Assembly: GCF_000615845.1 (NCBI RefSeq)
Contig: NZ_BAML01000015.1
Coordinates: 1 to 37,658 of the forward strand
Source: Ligilactobacillus hayakitensis DSM 18933 = JCM 14209
GTDB lineage: Bacteria > Bacillota > Bacilli > Lactobacillales > Lactobacillaceae
Direction: 5' to 3'
DNA: 37,658 nt
The position numbers were made by a program, and so were the translations under genes. The notes beneath the pieces were generated by a model. The model was not told where the DNA came from and did not search any database. It was given only the letters and a program-made list of their open reading frames with translations. This document shows positions 16,646 through 23,635 of the stretch, piece by piece. Numbering within the stretch: position 1 is the stretch's first letter; each line of letters begins with the position of its first letter.

Positions 16646-17017
16646 TTACTGTAAATCCAGCCGAATGGCCTTGGTTGTAGTTGACATTGATTTACTTGTT
16701 TCATTAGCCTTTTTTACAAAATTTCGACTTGCATTATTTAAATCAGATACACTTTCACTTAAATCTGATGTTGCTTGGAAAAGTGGATTTAATTTTTCAG
16801 ATTTTCCACTTAAATCATCCATTAATGAGTTGGTTTTAATTAATAATGTATTAACTTCACCGGAAATTTTATCAGCATCATCTGTTAATGTTTGAACACT
16901 CTTAGTAAGTTCATTAACTGTGATAATTAATTTTGATAAAACCATGCATAAATAAATAACTAAAATCACAAATGCAATTGCGGCAATTAATGCTGCCGCT
17001 TGCCCAATAGTCATCAT
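16646..17017 (-). CDS. DUF948 (YtxG-like) membrane-anchored protein
   Basis: A 123-residue protein with one N-terminal transmembrane helix (about 8-30, ALIAAIAFVILVIYLCMVL). A coiled-coil-like tail follows, with repeated SVQTLTDDADKIS / NSLMDDLSGKSEKL heptads. This is the DUF948/YtxG architecture, found in general-stress operons next to ccpA in several Bacilli. Role unknown, possibly envelope-associated. The SD GAGGTGA precedes the ATG. The promoter is at 17088-17115. Confidence 0.82.
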   Translation of the reverse strand: MMTIGQAAALIAAIAFVILVIYLCMVLSKLIITVNELTKSVQTLTDDADKISGEVNTLLIKTNSLMDDLSGKSEKLNPLFQATSDLSESVSDLNNASRNFVKKANETSKSMSTTTKAIRLDLQ

Positions 17018-17087
17018 TTCTTTTCACCTCTTACTCCAATAATTGCCGATTGTAAAAGATCTCACTACTATCAGTTTTTATAGCGTT

Positions 17088-17115
17088 ATTATACCATAAA
17101 TTTTGCCTCTACCAA
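17088..17115 (-). promoter_or_regulatory. promoter of the ytxG-like operon
   Basis: Minus strand -35 TTGGTA (17110-17115), a 16-nt spacer ending TGG, -10 TATAAT (17088-17093). Transcription would start about 65 nt before the DUF948 gene. Confidence 0.65.
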
Positions 17116-17257
17116 AGGGCGCACAGTTTAAATATTCTTTTTCTTTTTTAGAACATATTTAAATAATCGGTTTAATTTGTATTGGAATTTTTAATTAAAA
17201 TTTGAGTGCTTAGATGATCAATTTACGCTTAATCACTTACTTTGTGGTTTCAAAAAA

Positions 17258-17281
17258 GCGACTGCCATTAAGCAATCGCCA
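17258..17281 (-). terminator. orphan leftward terminator
   Basis: Minus-strand stem GCGATTGC / GCAGTCGC (one wobble, loop TTAATG) followed by TTTTTT. The only transcription unit upstream is ssrA, which already has a closer terminator. Confidence 0.75.
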
Positions 17282-17381
17282 ATGTTATTTTTTATTATCA
17301 GTATCTTTAAGTCTTAATTTAGGAGGAACGTTAAATTTTTTTCATCATGACGTATTTGAGGAAAGATAGAAACACAGACAA

Positions 17382-17436
17382 AAAAAAGAAGCTCAAAATG
17401 GATTTCTTACAAAATTCAACTTTGAGCTTCTTTTTC
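17382..17436. terminator. terminator downstream of ssrA
   Basis: Perfect arms AAAAAGAAGCTCAAA / TTTGAGCTTCTTTTT with T-runs on both sides, about 75 nt past the tmRNA 3' end. Confidence 0.85.
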
Positions 17437-17442
17437 AATTTT

Positions 17443-17462
17443 TTTGTGTCAGATTTGTGTCA
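17443..17462. repeat. two direct TTTGTGTCA repeats beside the tmRNA 3' end
   Basis: TTTGTGTCA at 17443-17451 and at 17454-17462, a helical-turn period of 11 bp, about 50 bp from the ssrA 3' end, a classic integrase target. They resemble paired arm-type integrase sites; no integrase gene is present. Confidence 0.5.
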
Positions 17463-17511
17463 AAATAACTTAGACAAACCACTTACACAAGTGTTAGCCG
17501 GGAGTTTTATA

Positions 17512-17876
17512 TGGAGATGGCGGGAGTCGAACCCGCGTCCAAGCATATCGCCACCTAAATCTCTACGTTCATAGATATATTACTTAAATTTCATGCCTTG
17601 CTACGCCATATATCAGGGACAAATGCCTTGCACTAGTTTGAAATTCTCTTTTTAATTCTTCAAACGGCAGAATTAAACGTAACCCACTAATAATAAGACC
17701 TAGGACTAGCACATGGGTGATGCTAGCTAGATCACGCTAGAACTGACTAGGCAGCTAAAGCGTATGAATTGTTTGTATTTTTTGCAGTTATATTTTAACT
17801 GAGCGTTTTATAGTAGACGCAACCTACTAAACGCAATCTAGGCTCGACCTATACCTGTCGAATCCTAAACATCCCC
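17512..17876 (-). ncRNA. ssrA: transfer-messenger RNA (tmRNA)
   Basis: One-piece tmRNA on the minus strand. The 5' end GGGGATG pairs with CATCTCC near the 3' end to make the tRNA-like acceptor stem. The T arm reads GGACGCGGGTTCGACTCCCG, and the 5' domain has GGATTCGACAGG. The CCA end does not appear to be encoded. The tag frame lies at 17747-17785 and encodes AKNTNNSYALAA followed by TAG, the proteolysis tag added to stalled nascent chains with SmpB. Promoter at 17888-17917, terminator at 17382-17436. Confidence 0.96.
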
Positions 17877-17887
17877 GTGTATATAAA

Positions 17888-17917
17888 ATTATACCATAAG
17901 ATAATTTAATATACCAA
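17888..17917 (-). promoter_or_regulatory. ssrA promoter
   Basis: Minus strand -35 TTGGTA (17912-17917), 18-nt spacer, -10 TATAAT (17888-17893), about 12 nt before the tmRNA 5' end. Confidence 0.75.
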
Positions 17918-17926
17918 CAACTCAAC

Positions 17927-18610
17927 TTACATTTTATCCATTGTTTCATTCAACAATTTATCAACAAATACATTTCCTTGATCATCCGCATGACCTTTTG
18001 TCCATTTAAACGTGATATTTTTAAATTGTGGTAACAAGGCTAGGATTTCTTGCCATAACTCCTTATTTTTTACATCTTGACCACTGGATGTCTTCCAATT
18101 ATTTTTTGACCAATTATAGAGCCATCCTTTATTAAGGGCATCTAGCACATATTTTGAATCTAAGATAGCGAGCGTTTTTTCATTTTGGAGCTTGGCTGTA
18201 ATAATTCTTTCCATCGCCTTTTTTAAAGCCATGATTTCCATTCGATTATTTGTACTTCCATATTCAAATCCAGTGTCTGAAGTTGAATACTTTCCATATT
18301 TAATCAAATATGCCCACGCAGCTTTATCGTCTTTTTTGACATGTTGCCCCGCTTTATTACCATGATTTCTCGATCCACCATCAGTATATAAAATCGTCGC
18401 ATACTCGACTAATGCTGTGTTTTGGATTTTAATTTCAGGTTGGACATTATTTTCAACAGTCACTTGCAAATATCTTTTTGCTTCTTGTTGACTTGTAAAA
18501 CTTTTATACTGTGCCCCTTTAAAACCTGAAACTTGTTTTTGACATTCGGGCCAAGTAAGAAAGATTCCTGTTTGCCGTCCTTTTTTTACTGCATAATACT
18601 TTTGTGCCAT
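17927..18610 (-). CDS. rnhA: ribonuclease HI with N-terminal viroplasmin domain
   Basis: About 227 residues in two domains. The N-terminal caulimovirus-viroplasmin/RNase H1 binding domain (YYAVKKGRQTGIFLTWPECQ...FKSFTSQQEA pattern, about 5-48) binds RNA-DNA hybrids. The RNase H domain (about 74-226) carries the catalytic acids in YTDGGSRNHG, NNRMEIMAL, AILDSKYV and VFVDKLL. It removes RNA primers and R-loops. The second of two adjacent ATGs (18610) has the better spacing to GAGGTG. Its 3' end lies just beyond the ssrA promoter. Confidence 0.93.
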   Translation of the reverse strand: MAQKYYAVKKGRQTGIFLTWPECQKQVSGFKGAQYKSFTSQQEAKRYLQVTVENNVQPEIKIQNTALVEYATILYTDGGSRNHGNKAGQHVKKDDKAAWAYLIKYGKYSTSDTGFEYGSTNNRMEIMALKKAMERIITAKLQNEKTLAILDSKYVLDALNKGWLYNWSKNNWKTSSGQDVKNKELWQEILALLPQFKNITFKWTKGHADDQGNVFVDKLLNETMDKM

Positions 18611-18634
18611 CATTTCACCTCACTGTAAAATTCA

Positions 18635-18668
18635 AAATGAGGATGGAAAACTCCCTTTCCATCCTCAT
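18635..18668 (-). terminator. terminator of the ArsR-like gene
   Basis: Perfect stem ATGAGGATGGAAA / TTTCCATCCTCAT, followed on the minus strand by TTTTGAATTTT. It lies between the ArsR-like gene and rnhA. Confidence 0.8.
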
Positions 18669-18676
18669 AATAATTA

Positions 18677-19018
18677 TTATTCTTTGTTTTCTAATTCTGC
18701 GCGTAAAGTTTTTGCTTTTTCTTCTATGCTTTCTAAGGGTTCTTCTAAAGTTAAGTAGTAGTAACTTTGTAATCCTTCTTTGCGAAACGCTACTACACCA
18801 GCATCACGTAAGATTTTTAAGTGGTGTGACACTGCAGGTTGCGTAATTGTCATTTGATTTGTAATACTCGTTACTGTTAAACCTGTTTTTAAATTATCAA
18901 ACAATAAGATGACAATTTTCATACGATTATAATCGGCTAAAGCGTTTAAAATATCAAAGTTTTCTACAAATTCCTTCAATGCGGGATTAGCAATTTTTTT
19001 AAATTTCTTTTCTAACAT
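18677..19018 (-). CDS. ArsR/SmtB-family winged-helix regulator
   Basis: A 113-residue regulator from the ATG at 19018 (AGGGTG 6 nt upstream). The winged helix spans about 25-95: ILNALADYNRMKIVILLF, the recognition helix TQPAVSHHLKILRDAGVV, and the wing RKEGLQSYYYLT. There is no Cys and no clear metal-binding cluster, so it is probably not a thiol-based metal sensor of the ArsR type. The effector is unknown. Its promoter (-35 TTGCTA 19077-19082, 17-nt spacer, extended -10 TATTCT 19054-19059) is overlapped by a cre-like site. Monocistronic; hemolysin III lies upstream on the same strand. Confidence 0.86.
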   Translation of the reverse strand: MLEKKFKKIANPALKEFVENFDILNALADYNRMKIVILLFDNLKTGLTVTSITNQMTITQPAVSHHLKILRDAGVVAFRKEGLQSYYYLTLEEPLESIEEKAKTLRAELENKE

Positions 19019-19053
19019 TACAGACACCCTTTCATCAAAATTTCTCTATAGCT

Positions 19054-19091
19054 AGAATAACATTTAATCGATTTTATAGCAAGCGTTTTCA
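19054..19091 (-). promoter_or_regulatory. promoter with overlapping cre-like site
   Basis: -35 TTGCTA and extended -10 TGT TATTCT are separated by 17 nt. TGAAAACGCTTGCT (19078-19091, minus) matches the cre consensus at 12 of 14 positions and covers the -35, a position normally giving CcpA repression. Confidence 0.55.
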
Positions 19092-19107
19092 GAATGTTTT
19101 TTTACCT

Positions 19108-19731
19108 TTAAATAAACAAATATATTGATAAAAACATTAATGCTGTCCCAATCATTACAATAACATGCCAGTATACGTGACCATAACGTGTCCTAAAACT
19201 ATAAATCACCGCACCTAATGTAAAAGCGACTCCACCAGCAAATAATAGCAGTGTTCCCCCTTTTCCTAGCGCTTGAATTAAATCTTTCATATAAAATACG
19301 CAGGCCCATCCCATTCCAATAAAAGTCATGGTTTCAACAATTTGCAATCTATTTTTTGCGAGCACATGATAAGCAATTCCAAATAATGCTAAAAACCAGA
19401 TAATACTTAATAAAATTATCCCTTTAATTCCCTTAATCACTAATAAACAATAAGGCGTGTAAGTTCCTGCAATTAAAATAAAAATTCCGCAGTGATCAAA
19501 AATTTGAAACACTCGACTCGCACGTGTGAAATATAAGCAATGAAACAAGGTCGAAAATAGATATAATAATACCAAAGAAATTCCGTATATTAAATACGCA
19601 GTCAATTCAATTCCATTACCACGAACTCCTTTTAATATTAACAATACTAAGATCCAAATACTTAGCGCTACTCCAATTCCGTGAGTAATCGCGCTCCAAA
19701 TTTCATTTTTTATTTGAAACTTCTTTTCCAA
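19108..19731 (-). CDS. hemolysin III (YqfA/TrhA) family membrane protein
   Basis: About 207 residues and seven membrane helices. Family signatures are AITHGIGVALSIW (about 13-25), STLFHCLYFTRAS with FQIFDHCGIFILIAGTYTP (about 63-96), and the C-terminal YGHVYWHVIVMIG. The spaced His/Asp/Ser residues are the predicted metal site of this PAQR-related group. Hemolysis is not implied; relatives act in membrane homeostasis. The TTG at 19731 is the preferred start, with GAGGTGA 5 nt upstream; a GTG at 19740 would overlap the SD. It is divergent from the DUF1836 gene. Confidence 0.85.
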   Translation of the reverse strand: MEKKFQIKNEIWSAITHGIGVALSIWILVLLILKGVRGNGIELTAYLIYGISLVLLYLFSTLFHCLYFTRASRVFQIFDHCGIFILIAGTYTPYCLLVIKGIKGIILLSIIWFLALFGIAYHVLAKNRLQIVETMTFIGMGWACVFYMKDLIQALGKGGTLLLFAGGVAFTLGAVIYSFRTRYGHVYWHVIVMIGTALMFLSIYLFI

Positions 19732-19753
19732 TTCGATCACCTCTTATCTTTTT

Positions 19754-19831
19754 AGTATAACATTGCCCCTCCAAGTTATCTAGATTTTAAATCTAGATAT
19801 TGTATAAATTATTCTTGTAATATAGTTACAA
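19754..19831. promoter_or_regulatory. operator-like palindromes in the hlyIII-DUF1836 intergenic region
   Basis: A perfect 11-bp inverted repeat, TATCTAGATTT / AAATCTAGATA with one central base (19777-19799), covers the -35 position of the leftward promoter whose extended -10 is TGT TATACT (19754-19759). A second palindrome, TTGTAA-N5-TTACAA (19815-19831), lies just upstream of the rightward promoter (extended -10 TGG TATACT, 19855-19860). Confidence 0.55.
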
Positions 19832-19897
19832 TATTTATTAAACGCTTTATATGGTATACTTAAATGTATATTTAATTTTTAGAAAAGAGGTAAAAAA

Positions 19898-20417
19898 ATG
19901 AGTGATCAAGTTAAACAAGCTTTAGCAAAATATCCTGAACATCCCCTTCCTTATTGGGAAGAATTCCCTAACTTCGAAGTATATATGGATCAACTAGTAG
20001 GGATTGGTAATCGCTATTTACAAAATTTTACCGATACTGAACTAACTCGCTCAATGATTAATAGTTACGTTAAAAAAAATAATCATGGAAAAACCTCACA
20101 AGAAAAAATATAACGCTTCTCATATTGCTGAAATTTTAGTTATTTCTCTGTTAAAATCAATTTATCCGCTTGAGGTGATTAAAATTGGAATAAATGAAGC
20201 CATAAAAACTTCATCTATTGAAGATGCTTATAATGAATTTGCTGAATTATTCAATCATACTTTTTCAAATGTAAAAAATGGTCAAGACGAATTCAAGCTC
20301 AATCACGATGATAGTTTAGTAAAATCAACTGAGCTTTTTGCCATTCATGCTGTCATTTATCGTTTAATTAGCCAAAAATTAATTATTATCCACAGAGAAA
20401 ATAATAAAGAGTCCTAA
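19898..20417 (+). pseudogene. DUF1836 family putative regulator, split by a homopolymer frameshift
   Basis: The first frame (19898-20113) has the DUF1836 start LPYWEEFPNFEVYMDQLVGI and SMINSYVKK, then runs off frame. The second (from about 20072) resumes with IIMEKPHKKKYNASHIAEI and ISLLKSIYPLEVIKIGI to the family end. The switch is in a run of eight A at 20072-20079; seven A would give SYVKKIIMEKPHKKKY in one 172-residue frame. DUF1836 proteins have an N-terminal MerR-like DNA-binding region; function is mostly unstudied. The internal ATG (20085) has no SD. A7/A8 slippage or a sequencing error could equally explain it. Confidence 0.82.
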
Positions 20418-20466
20418 AAAAGACTTGATAATTAATGTTTAAAATATTAATTATCAAGTCTTTTTT
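20416..20466. terminator. bidirectional terminator
   Basis: Perfect 21-bp arms beginning AAAAAAGACTTGATAATTAA, with T-runs on both strands, between the DUF1836 gene and the VIT operon. It shares its outer 16 bp with the terminator at 16107. Confidence 0.9.
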
Positions 20467-20482
20467 AATTTTCGATTTATTC

Positions 20483-21166
20483 TTACATCAATTGTCCAAT
20501 ATAGTAGTGAATTGCCATCGTGATAATTCCAATAATAATATTTCGGATCATGGCCACTTTAGGATCGCTCTTACCAATCTTAGCGCTAATAAAGCCTGTG
20601 AGACCGACCGAAATAATAACCGCCAAAATAGTTGCTTGCCATTCTATTGTCCTTGGCGCATAAGTCATTGCAAGCAAAGGAAATAATCCCCCTAAAGCTG
20701 CAGAAAACAGTGACGAAAATGCCGCCATCCATGGGCTAAGATATTGATCTACATCAAATCCATGACGTACATTTACCATCGTACTAATCGCATTAGGACC
20801 ATTTAACAGATTATTTGCAATTGCATTAGCTGTGGTTTTAGAAACACCTTTATTTTCATAGTATTCTTTAACTTGTTGCAATTGGCCTTCAAAATCATTT
20901 TTTAAATCTTCTTTGACTTCTTCTACTGCTGATTTTTCGGTATCTCTTTGAACACTTACAGAAGCATATTCGCCAGCAGACATTGATAAGGCACAAGCAA
21001 CTAAATCCGCTAAGCCAGCTAATAGGATGGTAAATCTACTTGAAGTTGCGGCCCCTACACTAAAAAGTACCCCAACAACGGTTAGAATCCCATCATTTGA
21101 TCCGAGCACGCCTGCCCGTAAAGTATTCATTTTTTCTTCCATTGTTTGTTTTTTCTTTTTACTCAT
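20483..21166 (-). CDS. VIT1/CCC1 family metal transporter (second of tandem pair)
   Basis: A 227-residue VIT1/CCC1 (DUF125) protein with five membrane segments. The family entry motif LRAGVLGSNDGILTVVGVLFSVGAA (about 16-40) is followed by SMSAGEYASVSVQRD, a soluble helical loop (about 80-135) and MAAFSSLFSAALGGLFPLL. Relatives move Fe2+ or Mn2+ across membranes. It is paralogous to the gene 11 nt upstream, with AAGGTGAG as SD. The two same-length proteins may form a heterodimer, since the family works as dimers. The operon promoter carries a PerR/Fur-like box. Confidence 0.87.
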   Translation of the reverse strand: MSKKKKQTMEEKMNTLRAGVLGSNDGILTVVGVLFSVGAATSSRFTILLAGLADLVACALSMSAGEYASVSVQRDTEKSAVEEVKEDLKNDFEGQLQQVKEYYENKGVSKTTANAIANNLLNGPNAISTMVNVRHGFDVDQYLSPWMAAFSSLFSAALGGLFPLLAMTYAPRTIEWQATILAVIISVGLTGFISAKIGKSDPKVAMIRNIIIGIITMAIHYYIGQLM

Positions 21167-21177
21167 AATTTCTCACC

Positions 21178-21861
21178 TTAAAGACTAAATAATGTTCCAA
21201 CATAATAAGTTACAACCATCGTTAATAATCCCGCAATTAAATTACGAATTGTTCCATGAAAGCGATTTGAATGGCTTAGAATTGCGGCAAAATATCCTGT
21301 AAATACTAAAGAAATTAACACAGCAATCATTGTTCCTAAGATATGAAATTGTTTTGGAATTACTAAAATTGAAAGCAAAGGTAATAATGATCCTAACGGA
21401 AATGAAATCATTGATGCCAAAGCAGCAGCGTAAGGACTAGTTTGGTCATCAATTTCAAACCCATACTTTTCTCTGACAAGAGTTTTAACTGCTGATTTTT
21501 GCATCATTTCGTTAGTAGCATCATGAGCTAACTCAGCAGGAATTCCTGTATCCACTAATTTGCTTTTTACATAATTAAACTGTTGATCATAATCGTTATT
21601 CAAAGCTTGCTTCGAACGTTTGATTGCTGATATTTCAGCGTCCTTTTGTGAGTGAACAGAGACATATTCTCCCATTGCCATTGAAACAGTTCCTGCTAGC
21701 ATGCCCGCAAACCCTGAAATTAAAATTGCAAATGATGATTGATTGGCACCAGCGACCCCTAAAACAATCCCTGCAACAGAAATAATTCCATCATTGGCTC
21801 CCATAACTGAAGCCCGTAGAACGTTAATTTTTTGTGCTAACGTGAGTTTTTTGATTCCCAT
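21178..21861 (-). CDS. VIT1/CCC1 family metal transporter (first of tandem pair)
   Basis: A 227-residue paralogue of the next gene. Motifs are LRASVMGANDGIISVAGIVLGVAGA (about 15-39), SMAMGEYVSVHSQKDAE, a soluble loop with KYGFEIDDQTSPYAAAL, and FPLGSLLPLLSILV. Predicted iron/manganese transporter with five membrane helices. Its promoter is very good: -35 TTGAAT (21917-21922), 17 nt, -10 TATAAT (21894-21899). A 7-1-7 palindrome of the PerR/Fur type overlaps the -10. Metal- or peroxide-responsive expression is inferred. Confidence 0.88.
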   Translation of the reverse strand: MGIKKLTLAQKINVLRASVMGANDGIISVAGIVLGVAGANQSSFAILISGFAGMLAGTVSMAMGEYVSVHSQKDAEISAIKRSKQALNNDYDQQFNYVKSKLVDTGIPAELAHDATNEMMQKSAVKTLVREKYGFEIDDQTSPYAAALASMISFPLGSLLPLLSILVIPKQFHILGTMIAVLISLVFTGYFAAILSHSNRFHGTIRNLIAGLLTMVVTYYVGTLFSL

Positions 21862-21885
21862 ATTAATTTACCTTCTCTCACTAAT

Positions 21886-21922
21886 TTAGAATAATTATAA
21901 ACTAAAAACACATTTTATTCAA
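21886..21922 (-). promoter_or_regulatory. VIT operon promoter with PerR/Fur-type box
   Basis: TTGAAT-N17-TATAAT on the minus strand. TTAGAATAATTATAA (21886-21900, plus) differs from the Per box TTATAATNATTATAA at one base and overlaps the -10, a repressing position. Confidence 0.6.
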
Positions 21923-21930
21923 TGGAAAAT

Positions 21931-21961
21931 AAAAAAGCTAAGGAAATATATCCCTAGCTTC
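21931..21961 (-). terminator. terminator of fba
   Basis: Minus-strand stem AAGCTAGGGA / TTCCTTAGCTT followed by T residues, just after the fba stop. Confidence 0.8.
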
Positions 21962-21977
21962 TAAATAATTAATTTAA

Positions 21978-22844
21978 TTATTTAACTGATGGTGTACCTA
22001 ACCAACCAATAATTTCCTTAACTGTGTCAACGATTGCGTTGTAACCTGGGTTAAGTAACTTACGTGGGTCGTAACCCTTACCGTTTTGGTCGCCACCTTC
22101 TTCAATGTACTTGCGAGTTGCAGCAGCAAATGCAAGTTGGTTTTCAGTGTTGATGTTAACTTTTGAAACACCTAAGCTGATAGCTTTTTCGATTTGTTCT
22201 TGAGGAATACCTGAACCACCGTGTAATACTAATGGTGTGTCGATTGCATCAGCAATTTCCTTCAAGCGATCGAAGTTTAAACCTGTCCAGTTTTCTGGGT
22301 ATGGTCCGTGAATGTTACCAATACCACATGCAAGGTAGTCACAACCTGTAGCAGCGATAGCTTTTGCTTCTTCAACGCTAGCTAATTCACCAGCACCTAC
22401 GATACCGTCTTCTTCACCACCGATTGAACCAACTTCAGCTTCAACAGAGATACCTTTAGCGTGTGCTAATTTAACGATTTCTTTTGTCTTTTCTAAGTTT
22501 TCATCGAATGGTAAGTCGTGACCGTCGAACATAACTGATGAGTAACCAGCTTCGATACATTCTTTAGCAGCTTCATAGTTACCGTGGTCTAAGTGCATTA
22601 CAACAGGAACTGTAATGTTCATTACACGCATTTCTTCTTCAACTAAAGTCTTAACTAACTTGTAGTCACCCATGTACTTAGCAGCACCCATTGATACTTG
22701 GATTAAAACAGGTGTGTTTGTTTCTTGTGCACCTTGAAGAATTGCACGAGTCCATTCTAAGTTGTTTGTGTTGAACGCACCAACAGCATAATGACCTTTA
22801 CGAGCGTCATTAAAAATTGCGTTACCGTTTACGAATACTGACAT
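21978..22844 (-). CDS. fba: class II fructose-bisphosphate aldolase
   Basis: A 288-residue zinc-dependent aldolase. Visible features are AVGAFNTNNLEW near the N terminus, the catalytic and zinc-binding block VVMHLDHGNYEAAKECIEAG, a Glu-rich VEAEVGSIGGEEDG loop, LHGGSGIP, and the phosphate-binding KVNINTENQLAF. It splits fructose-1,6-bisphosphate into DHAP and glyceraldehyde-3-phosphate in glycolysis. Tagatose-bisphosphate aldolase is a close relative, but stand-alone context favours fba. The SD AGGAGG lies 7 nt before the ATG. Codons are more strongly biased (GGT, AAC, GAC) than those of neighbours, fitting high expression. Confidence 0.93.
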   Translation of the reverse strand: MSVFVNGNAIFNDARKGHYAVGAFNTNNLEWTRAILQGAQETNTPVLIQVSMGAAKYMGDYKLVKTLVEEEMRVMNITVPVVMHLDHGNYEAAKECIEAGYSSVMFDGHDLPFDENLEKTKEIVKLAHAKGISVEAEVGSIGGEEDGIVGAGELASVEEAKAIAATGCDYLACGIGNIHGPYPENWTGLNFDRLKEIADAIDTPLVLHGGSGIPQEQIEKAISLGVSKVNINTENQLAFAAATRKYIEEGGDQNGKGYDPRKLLNPGYNAIVDTVKEIIGWLGTPSVK

Positions 22845-22969
22845 AATTCAGCCTCCTAAAAAATTTACATCTTTTTACTCTTTTGAGTACATTTTAATTT
22901 TAACACATTTTTTGTTTAATAAAACAAAAAATATCATTAATTTTAAAGAAATTTATCCGTTTTCAAAGT

Positions 22970-23626
22970 TTAAAATGTTAATTCAGTGATTTTTCCATTC
23001 TTTTGATAAATAACCCATTCTGCTAAATTAACAATATAGCCATTCATACGTCCTAAATGTAAGACAACGTCCATATAATCAAGTCCTTCAGCAGCAAATT
23101 GTGGATTTCTTTGAATTTCATCAATAATTAACTTGCGCACGTGACGCCGAACTGCACGCGTCTCTTGGGTTGCTTGGGCAATTTCAATTGCTTTTTGTTC
23201 ATCGACAGTCGTGACAATTTGCATCATTTCTTGTAAATTACGAATTGTTTTTTGACTCATTTCTAAAGTTATCTTTTCGATTTCTTCATGTTGCATTTGT
23301 TCATCAATGCGTTTAACGGCTTTGGCAATTGCAACAGCATGATCGGCAATTCTTTCAATATCTGAAGTTGATTTTAATACCGCAATTACTTTACGTAAGT
23401 TCGTGGCTACGGGTTGTTGTAAAGCAATTAGCTGACTTGTTCTCTTTTCGAGTTTAATTTCATACTCATTAATTTTTTCATCATTTTCAATCACTTGTTG
23501 GGCTAACTCTTCGTCATGTTTATCATAAGCCTCAATTGCCATTTCAATTGCTTTGGCCGTTTCAAACCCCATATCAATATAATCGCGATGAATATGTTTC
23601 ATCTGTCTTAAAAATCTTTGATTCAT
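22970..23626 (-). CDS. phoU: phosphate signalling regulator PhoU
   Basis: A 218-residue all-helical protein made of two PhoU three-helix repeats (about 15-105 and 118-208). The acidic metal-binding motifs are visible in ENDEKINEYE and DIERIADHAVAIAKA, with GRMNGYIVNLAEWVIY at the end. PhoU links PstSCAB transport status to the PhoR-PhoP system. It follows pstB by 9 nt with AGGAG before the ATG, and is last in the six-gene pst operon. Confidence 0.94.
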   Translation of the reverse strand: MNQRFLRQMKHIHRDYIDMGFETAKAIEMAIEAYDKHDEELAQQVIENDEKINEYEIKLEKRTSQLIALQQPVATNLRKVIAVLKSTSDIERIADHAVAIAKAVKRIDEQMQHEEIEKITLEMSQKTIRNLQEMMQIVTTVDEQKAIEIAQATQETRAVRRHVRKLIIDEIQRNPQFAAEGLDYMDVVLHLGRMNGYIVNLAEWVIYQKNGKITELTF

Positions 23627-23635
23627 ATTTAACTC

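Larger units (their letters stand above)
17118..17511. other. gene-less stretch downstream of ssrA
   Basis: No credible gene. It contains the ssrA terminator (17382-17436), a second leftward terminator (17258-17281) with no intact gene in front, a plus-strand AGGAGG near 17320 with no start codon at proper distance, and two direct repeats TTTGTGTCA at 17443 and 17454. On the minus strand a short open tail (VPPKLRLKDTDNKK-stop) ends 5 nt before the orphan terminator. This looks like the remnant 3' end of a lost gene; its identity is not recognisable. Confidence 0.5.

Noticed and set aside
17347-17574. Rightward 75-codon ORF ending in WRWRESNPRP...
   Set aside because: Its second half is the antisense of the tmRNA T arm and acceptor, a common source of false ORFs, and its first half is the ssrA terminator.
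20085-20417. Independent 110-residue gene
   Set aside because: Its ATG has no SD and it continues the DUF1836 domain of the preceding frame; treated as one split gene.
22900-22940. Hairpin TTTTTTGTTT/AAACAAAAAA between phoU and fba as terminator
   Set aside because: The stem is almost all A-T and no T-run follows on the minus strand; too weak to call.
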